Assembly: GCA_000711775.1 (NCBI GenBank)
Contig: ARYC01000208.1
Span: forward strand, 34,432-98,431
DNA length: 64,000 nt
Origin: Oxytricha trifallax
Taxonomy: Eukaryota; Ciliophora; Spirotrichea; Sporadotrichida; Oxytrichidae
Direction: 5' to 3'
Part shown: piece after piece, positions 1-12,689 of the stretch
Layout: each line of letters opens with the position of its first letter
Position numbering within the stretch: position 1 is the first letter of the stretch
Translations under genes and position numbers: made by a program
The notes under the pieces: generated by a model
The model's database searches: none
What the model was told of the DNA's origin: nothing
Seen by the model: only the letters and a program-made list of their open reading frames with translations

Positions 1-734
1 GTTTTAATAGGACTTGTCCCAAACTTTTTCTGCAATTTTATTTTGACATCTTTGAAAGTTCAATTCCCCATAATCTTTTACATCATGAAATACTCTAGTT
101 CTTTAATCTTAGCCTCCTCTTTCTTCAAATCATCAAGTTATCTTTCATAAAGAAATTATGCTATTTAATTCGAAGGCTCAAAGAATTCCTCGATTTACAT
201 ATGCCTCTTTTGGCTTTTTACTTTTTAGTCGTTGATTGCTTACTCATTAATTTTATTATTATAAAAAAAATACTTCCCCTTTTTATAGTCCATGAATATG
301 CTAATCTTAGTAACCCCAAAATTAGTAGTTAAAGCTTCTTGAGGTATCCTTATTTACCCAAAATAGAGTTCATTTGTAAAATCAAGATTTATTTTAATCC
401 CATTATTATTGCTTAGTTATTAGACTTAATATTATTATTAATTTATCAGATATTATATATAATCCTTTAAAAATTTTACCATAATCTACCAAAGTCTCAT
501 TAACTCCTCCAAAATCTTATAAAGTCTACTATCCCATATTTATATGTAAATCATAAATTTATTTCGTGAATAAGTAAAATAAAGTTTGCTATATAATTTT
601 TAAGGCATTATTTCAAATAATTATTGGATTTTTCTGATTTACTCAAAGCTATATTTTTTTTAAAAATGTCTCTTGGACACTTGTAACTACAGCTCGTAAA
701 TTTTCTAACTCCAATTATTGAGAAAAAATGAATG
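1..734 (-). CDS. Unidentified protein, 3' end beyond window
   Basis: Read with TAA/TAG as Gln, this minus-strand frame is open from 734 down to a TGA at 60-62 and then continues in the same frame to the window edge (for example KLQKKFGTSPIK). The product is Lys/Gln/Glu-rich with a helical, probably coiled-coil C-terminal part (QLDDLKKEEAKIKELEYF) and a more globular middle (ELYFGQIRIPQEALTTNFG). I do not recognise the family. The first Met candidates lie near 585 and 545. An open frame of 224 codons can occur by chance in DNA this AT-rich, but the composition looks coding. The TGA at 60-62 is either the real stop or a lesion. Confidence 0.4.
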
Positions 735-1079
735 TCATAACCAAAAATTTTAGCTTATTTAGAAATTTCAGAATTTTATCTTCTGAGGTGATTTAAATTG
801 ATAAATCTGAATTATCCTAGTGTATCGGACAAATCTATTAAAAGAAAGTCGAGATGGGATTTTTAATTATGAGATTTATAATTCATAATAAGAAACATAC
901 TAATTAATATTAAAACTTAATATAGTAATAAGCATTCATGAAATTTTTGAAATAAACTGAAATTAAATTATAAATTAATCAAATATATTACAAATGAAAA
1001 AATGTATTATCAGAAACCTCTATGTCATTCAACATTAATTTAAGTTACAAAAAACATACCTAAAATTATATTTTTACAG

Positions 1080-1194
1080 GTGTTGCACCTAGTAAGACTG
1101 AAGGCGTCATCAGACAGGTAATTCAAGAAATCACTGAGAGAGGGGCACAGGAAGTCAATATTGGTGATGATGACGAAGAAGAGGAAGATGAAAC
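1080..1194 (+). CDS. Acidic-tailed exon module, copy 1
   Basis: Exon starting after an acceptor (tttttacag) and encoding VAPSKTEGVIRQVIQEI followed by an acidic tail (DDDEEEEDE). The same module recurs at 1378-1499 (+), 50131-50267 (-) and near 46612-46731 (-), each time after a similar intron that begins around AAGTTACAAAAA. The first exon visible in the other copies is degraded here: only the last bases before the intron align. Function unknown; no catalytic motif is visible. An acidic tail of this kind fits a charged C-terminus. Confidence 0.45.
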
Positions 1195-1299
1195 GTTTTT
1201 TTTTAGATTACATTGCTATTGCTATTATTACTAATTTCTAAGATTAAATTTGATTTTTAATTTATTTTTCAGATTATTTCAAATTTTTCATGATTCTTT

Positions 1300-1499
1300 A
1301 AGGTCAGACTCAGGTGGAGATAGAGCTCTCACACAAAATGAAAGTTACAAAAAACATATTTTTAATTTTTTTTATAGTGGTCCAACCTTGTAAGACCACA
1401 GATGCAGCTGGACTGGTGCTTCGCAAGACGGCACAGAGAGGGAACTTTCAAGACTTTGATATGAATCAGGATGAAAAAGACGACGATGAGGAAGAATAA
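1300..1499 (+). CDS. Acidic-tailed exon module, copy 2 (two exons)
   Basis: Exon A (about 1302-1338, GQTQVEIELSHK) is followed by an AT-rich intron ending TTTTATAG at 1377, then exon B (1378-1499, VQPCKTTDAAGLVLRKTAQR then DEKDDDEEE). The intron and both exons align with the minus-strand copy at 50131-50343. The frame ends in TAA, which would be Gln in this code; the frame then runs on through AT-rich DNA, so the true end is unclear. It lies about 180 bp after copy 1 in the same orientation, which suggests a tandem duplication. Confidence 0.45.
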
Positions 1500-1597
1500 A
1501 CATAATTAGAGAGATTTCCATTTTTTATTAAGTTAATAAGATATAGTTATAATGTGATTAGAATGATTAATAAATAAAGTTTTCATCTTATAAATCA

Positions 1598-2530
1598 TCA
1601 TTAATTGATTTATAAATTAATTAGGATATAAGACTAAATTAAAAATTTTAATTAATCAAATTAGCTTGTTAAGCTCAAAGAATTATACCATTTTAACTCA
1701 GCAGTTATTATTCTATTAAATAGGTTCCATTATTTAAGGAAAACCTTAGTTATCGAGAAGTGCATCATTCTGAAGTTGATGGACTAGACTAGTTACTTAT
1801 AGTTCATTAAATCATCAATTTGCTCTCTTATTCCCTGAATTTCTTGTCTCATTCTTTCATTATTTTCCAGATATTTCTGCTTGCTATCTTTCATTTCCTC
1901 ATTCTAATTCTGTCTTTATCTTCGTTTGGCAGACTACTCATTTGATAAGCTCAACTGCCTTTTATACTAAATATAGAATGAGTAGTAAGAAAATTTACCG
2001 CTGTAGCTTATAGAGTTATTTAAAGTAGAAACGAATTCTGGCTTCAAATGCTCAATTAAATTGTTTTATTAGTCTAATTTTTAGCTACTCCTTATTTTAG
2101 CTTGCTATACCATGCCGTTAATACCCTCTTAATCCAAAGACAGCAAAATATCGACTATCCATTTTTTATCAAAATGTAATCAGTCATATTGATCTGGTTA
2201 GTAATTTAAAAGTATAGGTTTAGTTTAGGCATACGCAAGAAAATCATCAGAGGTTAAACCTTTTATTTAAGAAACAACAGCAACGATAACATCTGACTTT
2301 TTCAAGTAATATAAAGTCGTTACTTACTAAATTTTACCTCTTTGTTTCCATTAATTATACTTCTAAAGAAATTAGGACATGCTAATGGGGTTCAAGTTCT
2401 TGTTGTTTTGCGACAAACTTGCTAACCAAAGACAATGGCATTCTTTGAATTTTGGATATTTACTTAAAGCTCGCTTAACGCTTGAAGTTAGTCTTCGGAG
2501 ATTGAGAACCATATCTTAGAACAATATCAT
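1598..2530 (-). CDS. Transposon-type coiled-coil protein, one in-frame TGA
   Basis: Minus-strand frame from Met at 2530 (or 2512) with a single TGA at 2180-2182, after which the same frame continues. N-terminal part: a basic, helical region (NLRRLTSSVKRALSKYPKF). Middle: DFLAYAQTKPILLNY, then, after the TGA, FDKKWIVDILLSLDQEG. C-terminal part: a strongly charged heptad-like coiled coil (ERMRQEIQGIREQIDDLM). The arrangement reminds me of accessory ORFs in hypotrich germline transposons, but that is memory rather than a search result. The real C-terminus is probably near 1780; the open frame runs on to TGA codons at 1595-1600. Confidence 0.45.
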
Positions 2531-4804
2531 ATTTTATTTGTCTATTTTGCCACTTTTACACCTTTTCTACCATTTTACTATTGACGTTTCTTTCTATATT
2601 TCTAATTAATATATTACGCTTTATGAAAAGTATTTTATCAAAAGTATTTATGAATGTAATTATATATATATAAGATTTTCAAATATAAAGCAAAAATATT
2701 CTGAAACGGCTTCGATTATAAAGTTTTCATAATAAAATATAAAAAGATTATCAAATTTAACTTAAGTTGAATCCTCGATATCCGTTAATAGCTTCATAAG
2801 AATTTAAATTTTAAATCCAATAACTTGATAATTTAGTTCACTAAAAGTTATTTTATTACCTAATTTTTAAAAATTAGGTTAGGGGTTGTTCCGGATGATT
2901 TAGAGATTTCTAAAAAATGGATTTATCTTTTGTAAACTTTATTTGAATTAAATCTTTGTTTAAAAATTTAATGCAAGTTTCATAACGGATCTGGATCTGA
3001 AGCGTATATTATGAAATATTGCTCAAAGCTATATTAAATTTGATTTATCATCTAACTCCATATTTTTTACTTTTAGATAATACTTTTAATTTTTGAGTTT
3101 CGTTAAAATTCAGTATTTAAATTTTAATTGTTCTTTTTTTCTAGCATTATATTATAAATTACTTCTTATTTTTTAGGCATTAATTTTATTTTTAACTAAG
3201 CTAAAATTGACTTTCAAACAAACAAATTATAATACAGATCATTAATCTTTAAAATAATTGAATTGTTTGAATTTAATAAATTACAATATTGATTTATAAT
3301 ATTTTAATTGTGATTTATATTGAACTGCGAAACTTAATAGAAGTAAAAAAAAATTAAGCTTAATACTTCTCATTTTAGTTTACAATTACAAGTTAATAAT
3401 TCTCAAATACTTTTTAAACTGATAAACTTTAAATTAACTTAAATTAATTTAAATATATGAATGAAACAAAAAGTATTTAGTTTTTTTTAATTTAGTTTAT
3501 TAAAAATGCGATATTGATTTTGGCTTGTAAAATTCAAACAATCAGTATAATATCTTATATGCTATGCATATTAATTATAAATTTAAAAGTTAAAATAAAT
3601 TGTCTTAAGATATACAATATATATATAGTTTACTTTAAAATAGTTAAATTATTCTATATTTCTAAAGGTTAATAAAAATAATTTGATTTAAGAGTAAATA
3701 AATAATGACAGTATTAATTTATTTTTAAATCTTATGATTCATTTTCTTTTTATATAAATATTAGTCCTTTCTTGAAAATAAAGCAACCATAAAAAAATTA
3801 ACTAAAGAAATCTCAGCAAATAATTTTTTTAAATAAAAGGAAATATTAAATGGTCTTAAGTATTATAGATGCTGAAGAGTAAGAGGAAAAGGCTTAAAAA
3901 TGAATATAGATTCTGAGGTATATTTAAATAATATAATATAATTCTTTTTTAATATGTCATGAGCGTGGGGTTATAATTTCTTAATAAATAATTTAATTTA
4001 GTTTCGCAAATAAGTACAAAATAAGTTAATAAATATAGCAAAGTGATTCATAATTTAAATATCTTAAAGAATAAATTATTTCAGATTAAATATACTAAAA
4101 TGAATAAATAAAAAAGTAAAAAGATATAATATATTCATTCTATAAGCATATGTATGTTGATAGTAAAATTATATCAATGCCAAAATATTACAAACAGTTT
4201 AACTATTTGGCTTTATTTTATGAAGCCATTTATATATACTTAAATACTAGATTTTCATTCTTCAAATATTAGAATTCAATATTATTTTTTAAAGTAAAAT
4301 TGAATTATTTAATCTAAAAATGGCTTGCGTTATACCAAAATAAATGAGTCTTTAAATAGTGTTGAAACAATATCTACATGAACAACTTTGAAAAAAAATC
4401 AGAAATATTAACATCTAAATATTCAACAATTACAAATATTACAACCACTATTGAAAAGTTAAAAATCCCAATTTTTAAACTTAACATCATCAGAAATATT
4501 TTAACTGCCATTAATTTGATTGCTGCCTAATCTGAATTTGGAATAGAAAATTTTTATGAGTTTCTACTCCGATAATCTTAATAAAATATATCTCCATACC
4601 TATTATTAATAGCTAATAATTCAATATTAAATTTATTATATATTTAATGAATAGCTTTTATTACTGGTAGAATAAAAATGTTAGATAAATTTGAAAATAA
4701 TCAAAAATTTCTAGATTGGTTTTCACAAAATAAATTGCGAAGCTTTTAAAAATAAATGATTTCTGAATTGAATAAATAATATGGGAAAAAGAATATGAAG
4801 AGCA
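2531..4804. other. AT-rich stretch without recognisable gene
   Basis: Very AT-rich with homopolymers and short TA runs. I see no homology, hairpin family or coding island. It could be intergenic DNA or eliminated sequence. Confidence 0.5.
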
Positions 4805-4817
4805 AGGGTCTGGTTCA

Positions 4818-5170
4818 GTGATCTTCAACACACAAATACACAAAAAGGACAAAATAGTCATGAGATATAACTTAATAACGCAGATAGAACACGACGACAA
4901 GGACTTAGAGGGGAGATTCAGCAAACTGGTAGAAAAAATCTCCGAAATTAAAGGGTACCTATTCAATGGAACCACCCAGCAGAATCTAGGGGAACAAGAA
5001 CCACAAATAGAATTCCAAAAGAAGATATAAGAGAGATTGACAAAGGGAAAGAGGAGCAACTGAAATTGTAAGGAAATGACAAGAAATAATAGAAGGGATC
5101 AACAGAAAATAGATTGATGGAGAGCTAAAATTTCGTTGATCGAGGAATAGTGAGTATCCTGAGTATAACA
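4818..5170 (+). CDS. Lys/Glu-rich coding island, unidentified
   Basis: A patch richer in GC than its flanks. The first frame from Met at 4818 gives a charged helical product (QIEHDDKDLEGRFSKLVEKI). A second plus-strand frame covers the 3' part (EDIREIDKGKEEQLKLQ) and is open to a TGA near 5178, so the patch has either a frame break around 4990-5030 or a short intron. Complementary-strand ORFs here look like shadows. No family recognised. Composition and charge argue for real coding, perhaps one macronuclear-destined segment. Confidence 0.35.
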
Positions 5171-5656
5171 AAAATCTGATGATAAAAAACTTGCATTTAT
5201 ATAATCTGGTAATTACTCAATCTATTTTATATTATTTTTATTGCCTTCTTAGTTATTAACTACTATTAACTTATTTTGACAAATATCTGTGTAATGAATG
5301 GTTGAAAATAAATAAAAATATAGCAGCAATAACAATGAATATATTATATTTTAAAAGAGGAAGGACTAGTTGATTTAAAAATAAATAATTAAAAATATAT
5401 CATAAGACATGTTTTTTAATTTCTTAATATTAAATCTTTGTAGTTACTACATCTTATAAGTTTAATATACTTATTTTCTAATAAATATTTGATTTAATCA
5501 AGTTTTATTCTTCTAGTTATTTTAACTCTCAAAATAATTCAAGTAAATTTATAAATAATATATAAATTAAATATAGTTAAATTCAACCATATAAAATACT
5601 TTTACTTTAATCAAATAGTCTAGAGACAAAAAAACAATAAAAAATGTGTGTACAAT

Positions 5657-5995
5657 CCCTCTTTCAGGTGACGGTTAAAATTTTTATTGGAGGTGACTAG
5701 TGTCTTCTTCATCTTCAATGTCTTCAGCTGTTTCAACGTAGATTGTCAAAATTCATTTGGAATTAGCCTATGTCTAACTGAGTTCAGAACATTGTTCTAT
5801 AAATGCTTTTTGAATTCATTTTCTTCCACAAAAGCTAGTTCAGGAAGAACTTAAAGGCACCCAAAAATTCTAAACAGAATTATCTCTAAATCTAGATAGA
5901 ATTGTGATAAAAGTACCTAGCACGAATTCAATAGTTTCAATCAGTTAAAGTTAGAAAAGCTGCAAGAAAAATTTTAACCGTCACCTCAAAGAGGG
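5657..5995. mobile_element. 339-bp element with ~29-bp terminal inverted repeats
   Basis: Left end CCCTCTTTCAGGTGACGGTT continuing as AAAATTTTT; the right end is its reverse complement with one visible mismatch. Flanks read AAT on both sides (acaAAT|ccctc and gaggg|AATatt), compatible with a 3-bp ANT-type target duplication. The size fits a MITE. The interior is not simple AT filler: it carries a minus-strand open frame (5746-5940). Confidence 0.7.
5746..5940 (-). CDS. Small open frame inside the 339-bp element
   Basis: About 64 codons between two TGA codons, with TAA/TAG as Gln. It contains a plausible folded segment (VLPELAFVEENEFKKHL) and a second one (NNVLNSVRHRLIPNEF). A further minus-strand segment downstream in another frame encodes an acidic run (AEDIEDEED). 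It may be a captured gene fragment. Too short to assign. Confidence 0.25.
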
Positions 5996-6091
5996 AATAT
6001 TATTTGACAATATGATTTAGTCTTTCTGTATAGTAGTATTGTAGGATATTTATTTTTAATCCTTACTTACCTTAAAAATTGACATTTTTGA

Positions 6092-6742
6092 ATTCGAATT
6101 AATAAAGAATGTGAGAAATATGACAAGTGGAATACGGGAATACAATTAAAACTAAAATCATTTAATGTTTGGTCTTACTCTAATATTACAAAGTATTATT
6201 TTTAGTTATATAATATTTAGTAACTCTCTCCTTCTTATTTTAAATATTCAGGTAAACAATTCCATATTCAACTATTTATGAAAGTGAATAGTCATTTTTA
6301 TATTTAATTTCAATTGTTTAAATAGAATTTAAAGTCTAGGGCCATGATTTGCAAATCATAACAATGCAAAAGTAAATCTATAATTGTGTTTGATGTAGCG
6401 TAGAAATTCAAGAAGTAATACTCTACATCTAAAGAATTAGAAAGGTAAAATATTTAATGGGATAATTCTTGGCTTCGATACACCTCTGGTGTTCAAATGA
6501 AACTAGATTAAGAGTAAGGATTTTTGCTTGTCAATGAATACAACTGCCATCTTAAGGGCACTAAAACAGAAGATTAAAAAATTATTATGAAATTTCGAGA
6601 CCTACTACTTTATCAAATCACTTAAATCATAAGTTTACTTTCTCAATCTTAAATATCAACCTATTTCTGCTTAATCTACAATAAAACTATTTTCTATCTT
6701 TTCCTATTTTAAAACCCTATTATGAATTTGGTGAAATTTTGA
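6092..6742 (+). CDS. Unidentified protein, 216-codon open frame
   Basis: Open from just after a TGA (6089-6091) to TGA 6740-6742. The Met at 6278 gives 154 residues; the open frame upstream also looks coding (KECEKYDKWNTGIQLKLK). The central part is mixed and protein-like (WDNSWLRYTSGVQMKLD, then FLLVNEYNCHLKGTKTEDQK); the C-terminal part is hydrophobic and may hold a membrane segment. Family not recognised. An open frame this long is possible by chance, so the support is composition only. Confidence 0.38.
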
Positions 6743-9337
6743 ATATTAAAAATTTTTAGTTTATATTTTGTTATATTTATCATATCTATTATTAAATATA
6801 TATTAAGTTATTAGTATATTTAAAAATAAGTTGAAAATGAAATACAATAAATTTAATATTTCATGAAAACAATCAAATCAGTATGAAAAATATTAACGAG
6901 ATGGAGTTTTTGAGATTGAAAAAAGTACTGCTAATTAAGGTTTTATGGCATTTTTAGTTTAATTGCGCATTACAGTTTATATAAAATAAAATTCCACACT
7001 TTTTCATCCTCACGATCTATATCAGAATGGTTCATCGAAATTCTGAATGCTCTCGCAAACTACTGCTTAAGCCACAACAATATGATGAAAGATATCTTTA
7101 CATTTGACTGCTTAATTTACTTTTCCTATTTCTACCTGGCCACTGCAAGCTAATATTTATAAAAGATTTCATTTAGTCATTAGAATTTTTCTTTGATGAC
7201 AACTTGATTTCCTATTAATTAATGTAAGTTTATTGACAAATTAACATCAAATTTCACAAATTTTTATTCTTAAAACTACCTAGGATAAAACTTTAGATAC
7301 TTGAATGTTAATTTGATAATAAAACTTCAATATCTACTTGAGAGATGTGGTCAATTCAACATTGAGATCTACTCCAATAATCTTCAATAATGCGTGAAAA
7401 TAACAATAAAAACATTGTTTAGTTATTTGTTATAGGAATCTGAAGAAGTCATAACCGAACAAGTCTTTTGTATTATTTAAGTCAACCATTATTAAGATCA
7501 TAAGAATGATACTGATTAAATAGTAACCCATATTATTTCATCGCATAGATTCATCTTCTTGGTATTTTATTTTATCCTTTAAAATTGAAAGGGGAAGAGT
7601 ACTTACCGATTGCCACAAGGTTTATTAATTGTTTAGCCTATGATAAATAGAATCTTTATCTCTAATCTTAGTTGCGCTTAATTTAAGCAATTATTTATTG
7701 TAGGTCGATCAAGAAAAATGATACTTTAAAGTGGATCTTCTCTTACTAAGTTAATTGTTTATATGAAATCTCAGTAAATACTTAATTATATTATACTTCA
7801 CTATATACTTCATACTATCTTTGAGATATATGATGCCGTGTAGCATGAAGAGGATCTTTTAATGCATAAAGTGATAAAAATGTTCCGTTAAAAAGTTTCC
7901 AAAGTCATCAGCTCTAAATAACTACTCATCGATTTATTACTAAAGGTTTGGCAAAATCTCTAAAAAATGATAGACAATTCATTTATGCTTTGTGTGTTAT
8001 TCATGTAATGATATCCTGTAGAATTACTTTTCATTTCATAAAATTCCAAAATATAAAATTTAAGTATAAATTTCTATAGAAGTGTTAATTAAACTGGTCA
8101 TAATATCTGGTCATTTCTTTAACTTATGAATAGTAAATATTTAACTTCAATAACTATTCATAGTTAAAATTAATAAAGGCATATATCAATCAATAAAATT
8201 AATATAAAAAATCATTATTTTAGTTTAAATTTTATTTAAGGGAGTTAACATAAACATTTATTAAATTAATTATGAAATCTTAATCGATTTAAATGAATTT
8301 TTGCATAATTCATTTGAATCTTCACTTTTTAATAATTATATAATCAAAAATGGTAGTCCCAATATTGGTACTTTAATATTGGCTTAATGATTTATTTAAA
8401 TTTCGAACTCTTCCTTTATCAAAGTCTACTATTTATATTACTAATTATCCCCCTTTGGTTTTTGATAAATTTAAATATCAATTAAATTTACTTTACTTTT
8501 AATTTAAATAAATACTCTGATTTTATAAGTGATATCTAAAACGAAAATATAATAGTTATTGCATAAACTCATTAAATTTAGGATTATAAATTATTAAAAA
8601 TTATATTATTAACTTAAATATATATTGATTTTAATTCATCATTTAATTATTACTAATCAAATAACGATTCATATATTAACAAAGATTGACAGATTATCGA
8701 TATAATTTTGTATTTTTTTAATAAATTTATCATTAATCAATTTATAAAGAAATGAATTTCATTGCCTTCATAGATATTGGATTTAATGCATTTTTATTAG
8801 CTGCATGAAAGAATATGCATAAAGCAGTTTTATTATTGCATTTTTAAAAAAATATTCTAATTAAATAATTCAATACCTTATAATGTTTAATTATATCGCA
8901 AGTTTATAATAATAATACAATCACTTTTTCTTATTTTCTATGAAAATTTTAAGCAGGTTAAATACACCCCTATAAATCTTTTTTTAATTAATAATCTGTC
9001 GACCTTTTTGCCACTGAGAAATACTATGAGAAAAAGCTTTTTAGATTATGTGAGATAAATTCATGTTGCATTCCTATCTGTGCTGATTTTCATTCATAAA
9101 ATTATAATAATAGAAATTATATTTAAAGGATTTTAATTTTTAAAAATTGCCATCAGTTTACGTTTTTATGATATTCAGAGGTAATATATAATTTATACAA
9201 TTATACCATGATAAATATTTTCTTTTTTTTATTGTCTTAAATTGTTTAAAGCAGGTAAATAAAAAATTATCAATAATTTAATAGAGATATCTGTATTCTA
9301 TTGATCAGTTTTATTAATTGCATAAAAATAAATACAT
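6743..9337. other. AT-rich stretch, nothing assigned
   Basis: Mostly AT filler. Short higher-GC patches near 7.0 and 7.85 kb give only short frames. No repeat or motif was identified. Confidence 0.45.
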
Positions 9338-9868
9338 TCACTTTTCTAAGGGGAGTTTAATTATTAAATAAAGGCTCTAGGCTTTTTAAAGTATTTCCTT
9401 ACCTATTGCTTTTCTCTTAGATGGAGTAGAGACAGAATATCCGTACTTCTGAGTATTTAACTTTTGAAGTACCCCTATAAGTGCAGTTAGAACTGAATGA
9501 ATTACAACCCCAATATGTGCTTCAAAAATCATAGATTCATCTATTGCTATATATTCAAAATTTGAAGTCTATCTCGAGCTACTTTTCGTGCGCTCACCGA
9601 ATATATATGCAATTAATAATATTTAGCTCCTTATTTATATAAAAATAGATATTTTACAAAAATTCTCCTAGCAAAGAATTTATTTTTCTAGATATAATTT
9701 TAATAATTATAATTTTCCTTTAAATATGAAAAGAACCCCCAAAATCAAAGTAATTAGAATATTAAAAATCCATTTATAACGAATACTTTTTTTCTGAACC
9801 AAAACATCTTCTGATAATGTTTCTAAGCATTAACAACTCTATGATACTATAAATTGAAAATGATGCAT
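9338..9868 (-). CDS. Probable membrane protein, unidentified
   Basis: From Met at 9868 to TGA at 9338-9340, 176 codons without TGA. Near residues 33-52 there is one good membrane segment preceded by positive charges (RYKWIFNILITLILGVLFIF). The C-terminal half is soluble-looking (FGERTKSSSRQTSNFEYIAI, then KYGYSVSTPSKRKAIGKEI). The frame is open upstream of the Met (KQVGHLPQ), so the start may lie further right. It is not recognised. The phrase IDES resembles the first catalytic Asp of Tc1-type transposases, but the context does not fit well. Confidence 0.38.
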
Positions 9869-11491
9869 TTGTGGGAGGTGTCCGACCTGCTTGATATAAT
9901 ATTATTTACTTATTTATTAGAATAATTATAATTTTATCAGAAACTTTATTATTATTAATAGTGTATAATTTATTCATACAATAAAATCTCAATATTTACA
10001 TAAACTTTTAAACTATCATAAATTATAATTTACTTAAATAGGTAAAAAATAAGAGACAAATTCATATTATAATTAAAATAACTGAAATCCTTAAGTATGA
10101 AGCATATCAAGTTATTTATATCTAAATATAACTTATATTTTACATTTTTTAATCAATTATAATTTTTAATAATTGAAAAATCCATATCAATATTGAAATT
10201 CACTTGCTTAAAAAGATTTAGCTCCATTAATTCATCTGTGAATAAATATCAAGAACAGAATTTCACAATTCAAGCTACTACGTGTAGTCATCAACGATAA
10301 AGCTATTTATCAATTAAAAATATGATGAATTGGATTTATTAGCAGGAAAATGGAGTAAAACAAATTCTTGAGAGATAAAAAATGTGTAAAAGCACCTCAT
10401 TAACCCCACTTATTGTTAGTGTTCAAACAATAATTGCATGAATTTGATGTTGTTAAGATTAATTAAAGGCTCTTAAGAATTGGGAATCTACGATATAAGG
10501 TAGATCTATGGATTTAATTCTGAAAAGAAACCAACCAATAGTAGATACAAAAGACTATGGATTACTAATTATCAAAATCATAAACGACCTTGCTTTTGAA
10601 ATACTAGAAAAAGCATTCTATCAAATATTTGTGAAAGACTGACAAAATATGAAATAATCCATCAAGATTGTATAAATTAGAATTAAATGTTTATTAAGGT
10701 ATTTTATGATAAAACTATAATAATATAGTCATCACTCTTAAAAGTATTTAGGATAATTAAATGACTTTGCTTGTGCATTTTCTCAACTGTCAGCACTTTC
10801 CAAAAAATGTTGAGGGCAACTGCGATTTAACAATTTATTATACTTTTTCATTGTTTAAATTAATTAATTAAAAGAAAAATTCTTGAAGATTGAGTGAAAG
10901 TTAAAATTAGTAATGACATATAAATTAAAAGATAGATATTTTACATATATTTTAAAGACGTATAGAGAGAGTAAGATAGTCAACTGAATTACTTTAGCAT
11001 ATTAAGATTAAAATAATGATTAAATCATATCTGTTGGAGTTATAAACTTAATTATTTTAAGCATAACTCAATTTTCATTAAAAGAAAAGTACTAGTAACA
11101 TCAGTGTTAAGCTAAATTAATAGAGAATAGAGCAGCTTCCTCTAATGTTGGTATTGCTTAAATATGAAGCTACAAATGAAAATCGCTTGGTTACAGGACC
11201 TAACAAACAACAGTTCGTAGGAAGAAAAGAATTGAGGTATAAGACATATTTGCCATTTACTGTAACACTATAACTTGCATAATGATCTGTGTGATCACCA
11301 TAGAGCACCATTTGCTTTTGATAAAACAGAAATCAAATGAATATCTTTAGCAAAAACAACAAAACTTTAGATTTTATTGACATAGGAATATTAGTGTTAG
11401 TGGTTATCAATTTTTCTTAAAGCATTAGGAATCAGAATAGGAAGATCTGTCAATTTCATTAGAGCTGATACTACTAGCAAAGTAGCATTGA
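9869..11491. other. AT-rich stretch, weak short frames only
   Basis: A 64-codon minus-strand frame (11117-11311) is present but shows no recognisable feature. Near 10790 the sequence CAACTGTCAGCACTTT resembles one arm of the hairpin at 16321-16359. Otherwise nothing. Confidence 0.4.
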
Positions 11492-12391
11492 GATGCAGAG
11501 TAATATGATAGAAGCCAGAAATATTAGAATTCCCTAAGTATCGATAAACTTAGACACTCTTAGCATCTGAGCAATTCCCCTTTGGTGAGAGGAAGTCATA
11601 TTGAAGATATGAACTGCAATTCTTTAATTAAAAGGTTAAAGAAAGTAACTAGAAATGTAGTGGACCAAGTAAACCGTTCATATTGGTGTAAGCTTCTAAA
11701 CTTCACAACACTAGTCCGAAAAATACTTTTACAATATGAACAATTTAGTTCATAAGCTACTTAGTTAGATCATAACAACCGTATACTTCAACGAGTGACC
11801 AACGCCTTGAAGTATATCATGCTGAAATTTCTTACAGTAAGTTGGATCTCATTAGCTCCTTCCTAGTCAGCTGAGACAACTTTATTCAGCACCCAGAACA
11901 TCATTCAAGATTAAACACAAGCTGCTTAACAATGAATCAGTTATAGCGAAACTAAATAATCATTCACCACATGGGAAGATCAAGCCTGTTCCATTTCTAA
12001 AGTCTACTCTCTGTTTATAAAGACAATGTCTCCTTTAACTAGTGTGAGCACACTTACCGAAGACCATCAGTCGATAAAACTCTTCCACAACAAAGATAAA
12101 TCATCATTCAATGATTTAATCTTAATAAGAACGTCTGCTTAACGCTCAAACAACCTAGAACCTTCTCCAGCTATCTTTTTAAATCTATAGAGATAGAAAA
12201 TCCTCAAAATTTCATTGGAAACTCATAGACTCATAGTTAACTCACTACTACCTGATACCCAAATTTACCAACTAAATAGGCTAAATCAATAAAGTCTGAA
12301 TATTGAGGAAAAAAACAAGTGTTTTTTTCTAAATAAGTTCACTGCATTAAAAATCGAACCTCCCTATTTAATAACAAATAAAATAGTGTGA
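11492..12391 (+). CDS. Unidentified ~300-codon frame with one in-frame TGA
   Basis: One plus-strand frame stays open from 11492 to TGA 12389-12391 except for a single TGA at 11933-11935. A Met lies at 11609. The first half is basic and helical (RLKKVTRNVVDQVNRSYW; NALKYIMLKFLTVSW), the second half mixed (LTEDHQSIKLFHNKDKSSF; LLPDTQIYQLNRLNQQS). Base composition is richer in GC than the flanks, which favours real coding. No family recognised. The TGA may be a nonsense mutation, the end of a first gene, or part of a short intron. Confidence 0.45.
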
Positions 12392-12689
12392 AAATTAGGA
12401 TGAATGAAAATTTTAATTGAAAATGATAGATTGAGTTATTATATGTAGAAGGAATACTATAAAAACAATCCCCGAATATTTCAAAAATGACATGTAGTTT
12501 TACTTGCATTTCATGCTTTAATTTCAAATTGCCGTGATTGATCAATTCTACCATCATCTTATTCATTGTTTGCTTATGAAGTGCTAATAGGTCTGTTCAT
12601 CAATCGAATGTGTGCCTAAGTCTTCCATCTTGATGGTTCTTCTACCAAGTTTATTGTGGATTAGTTCTGAGTAGTTGAAACCCCCATCT

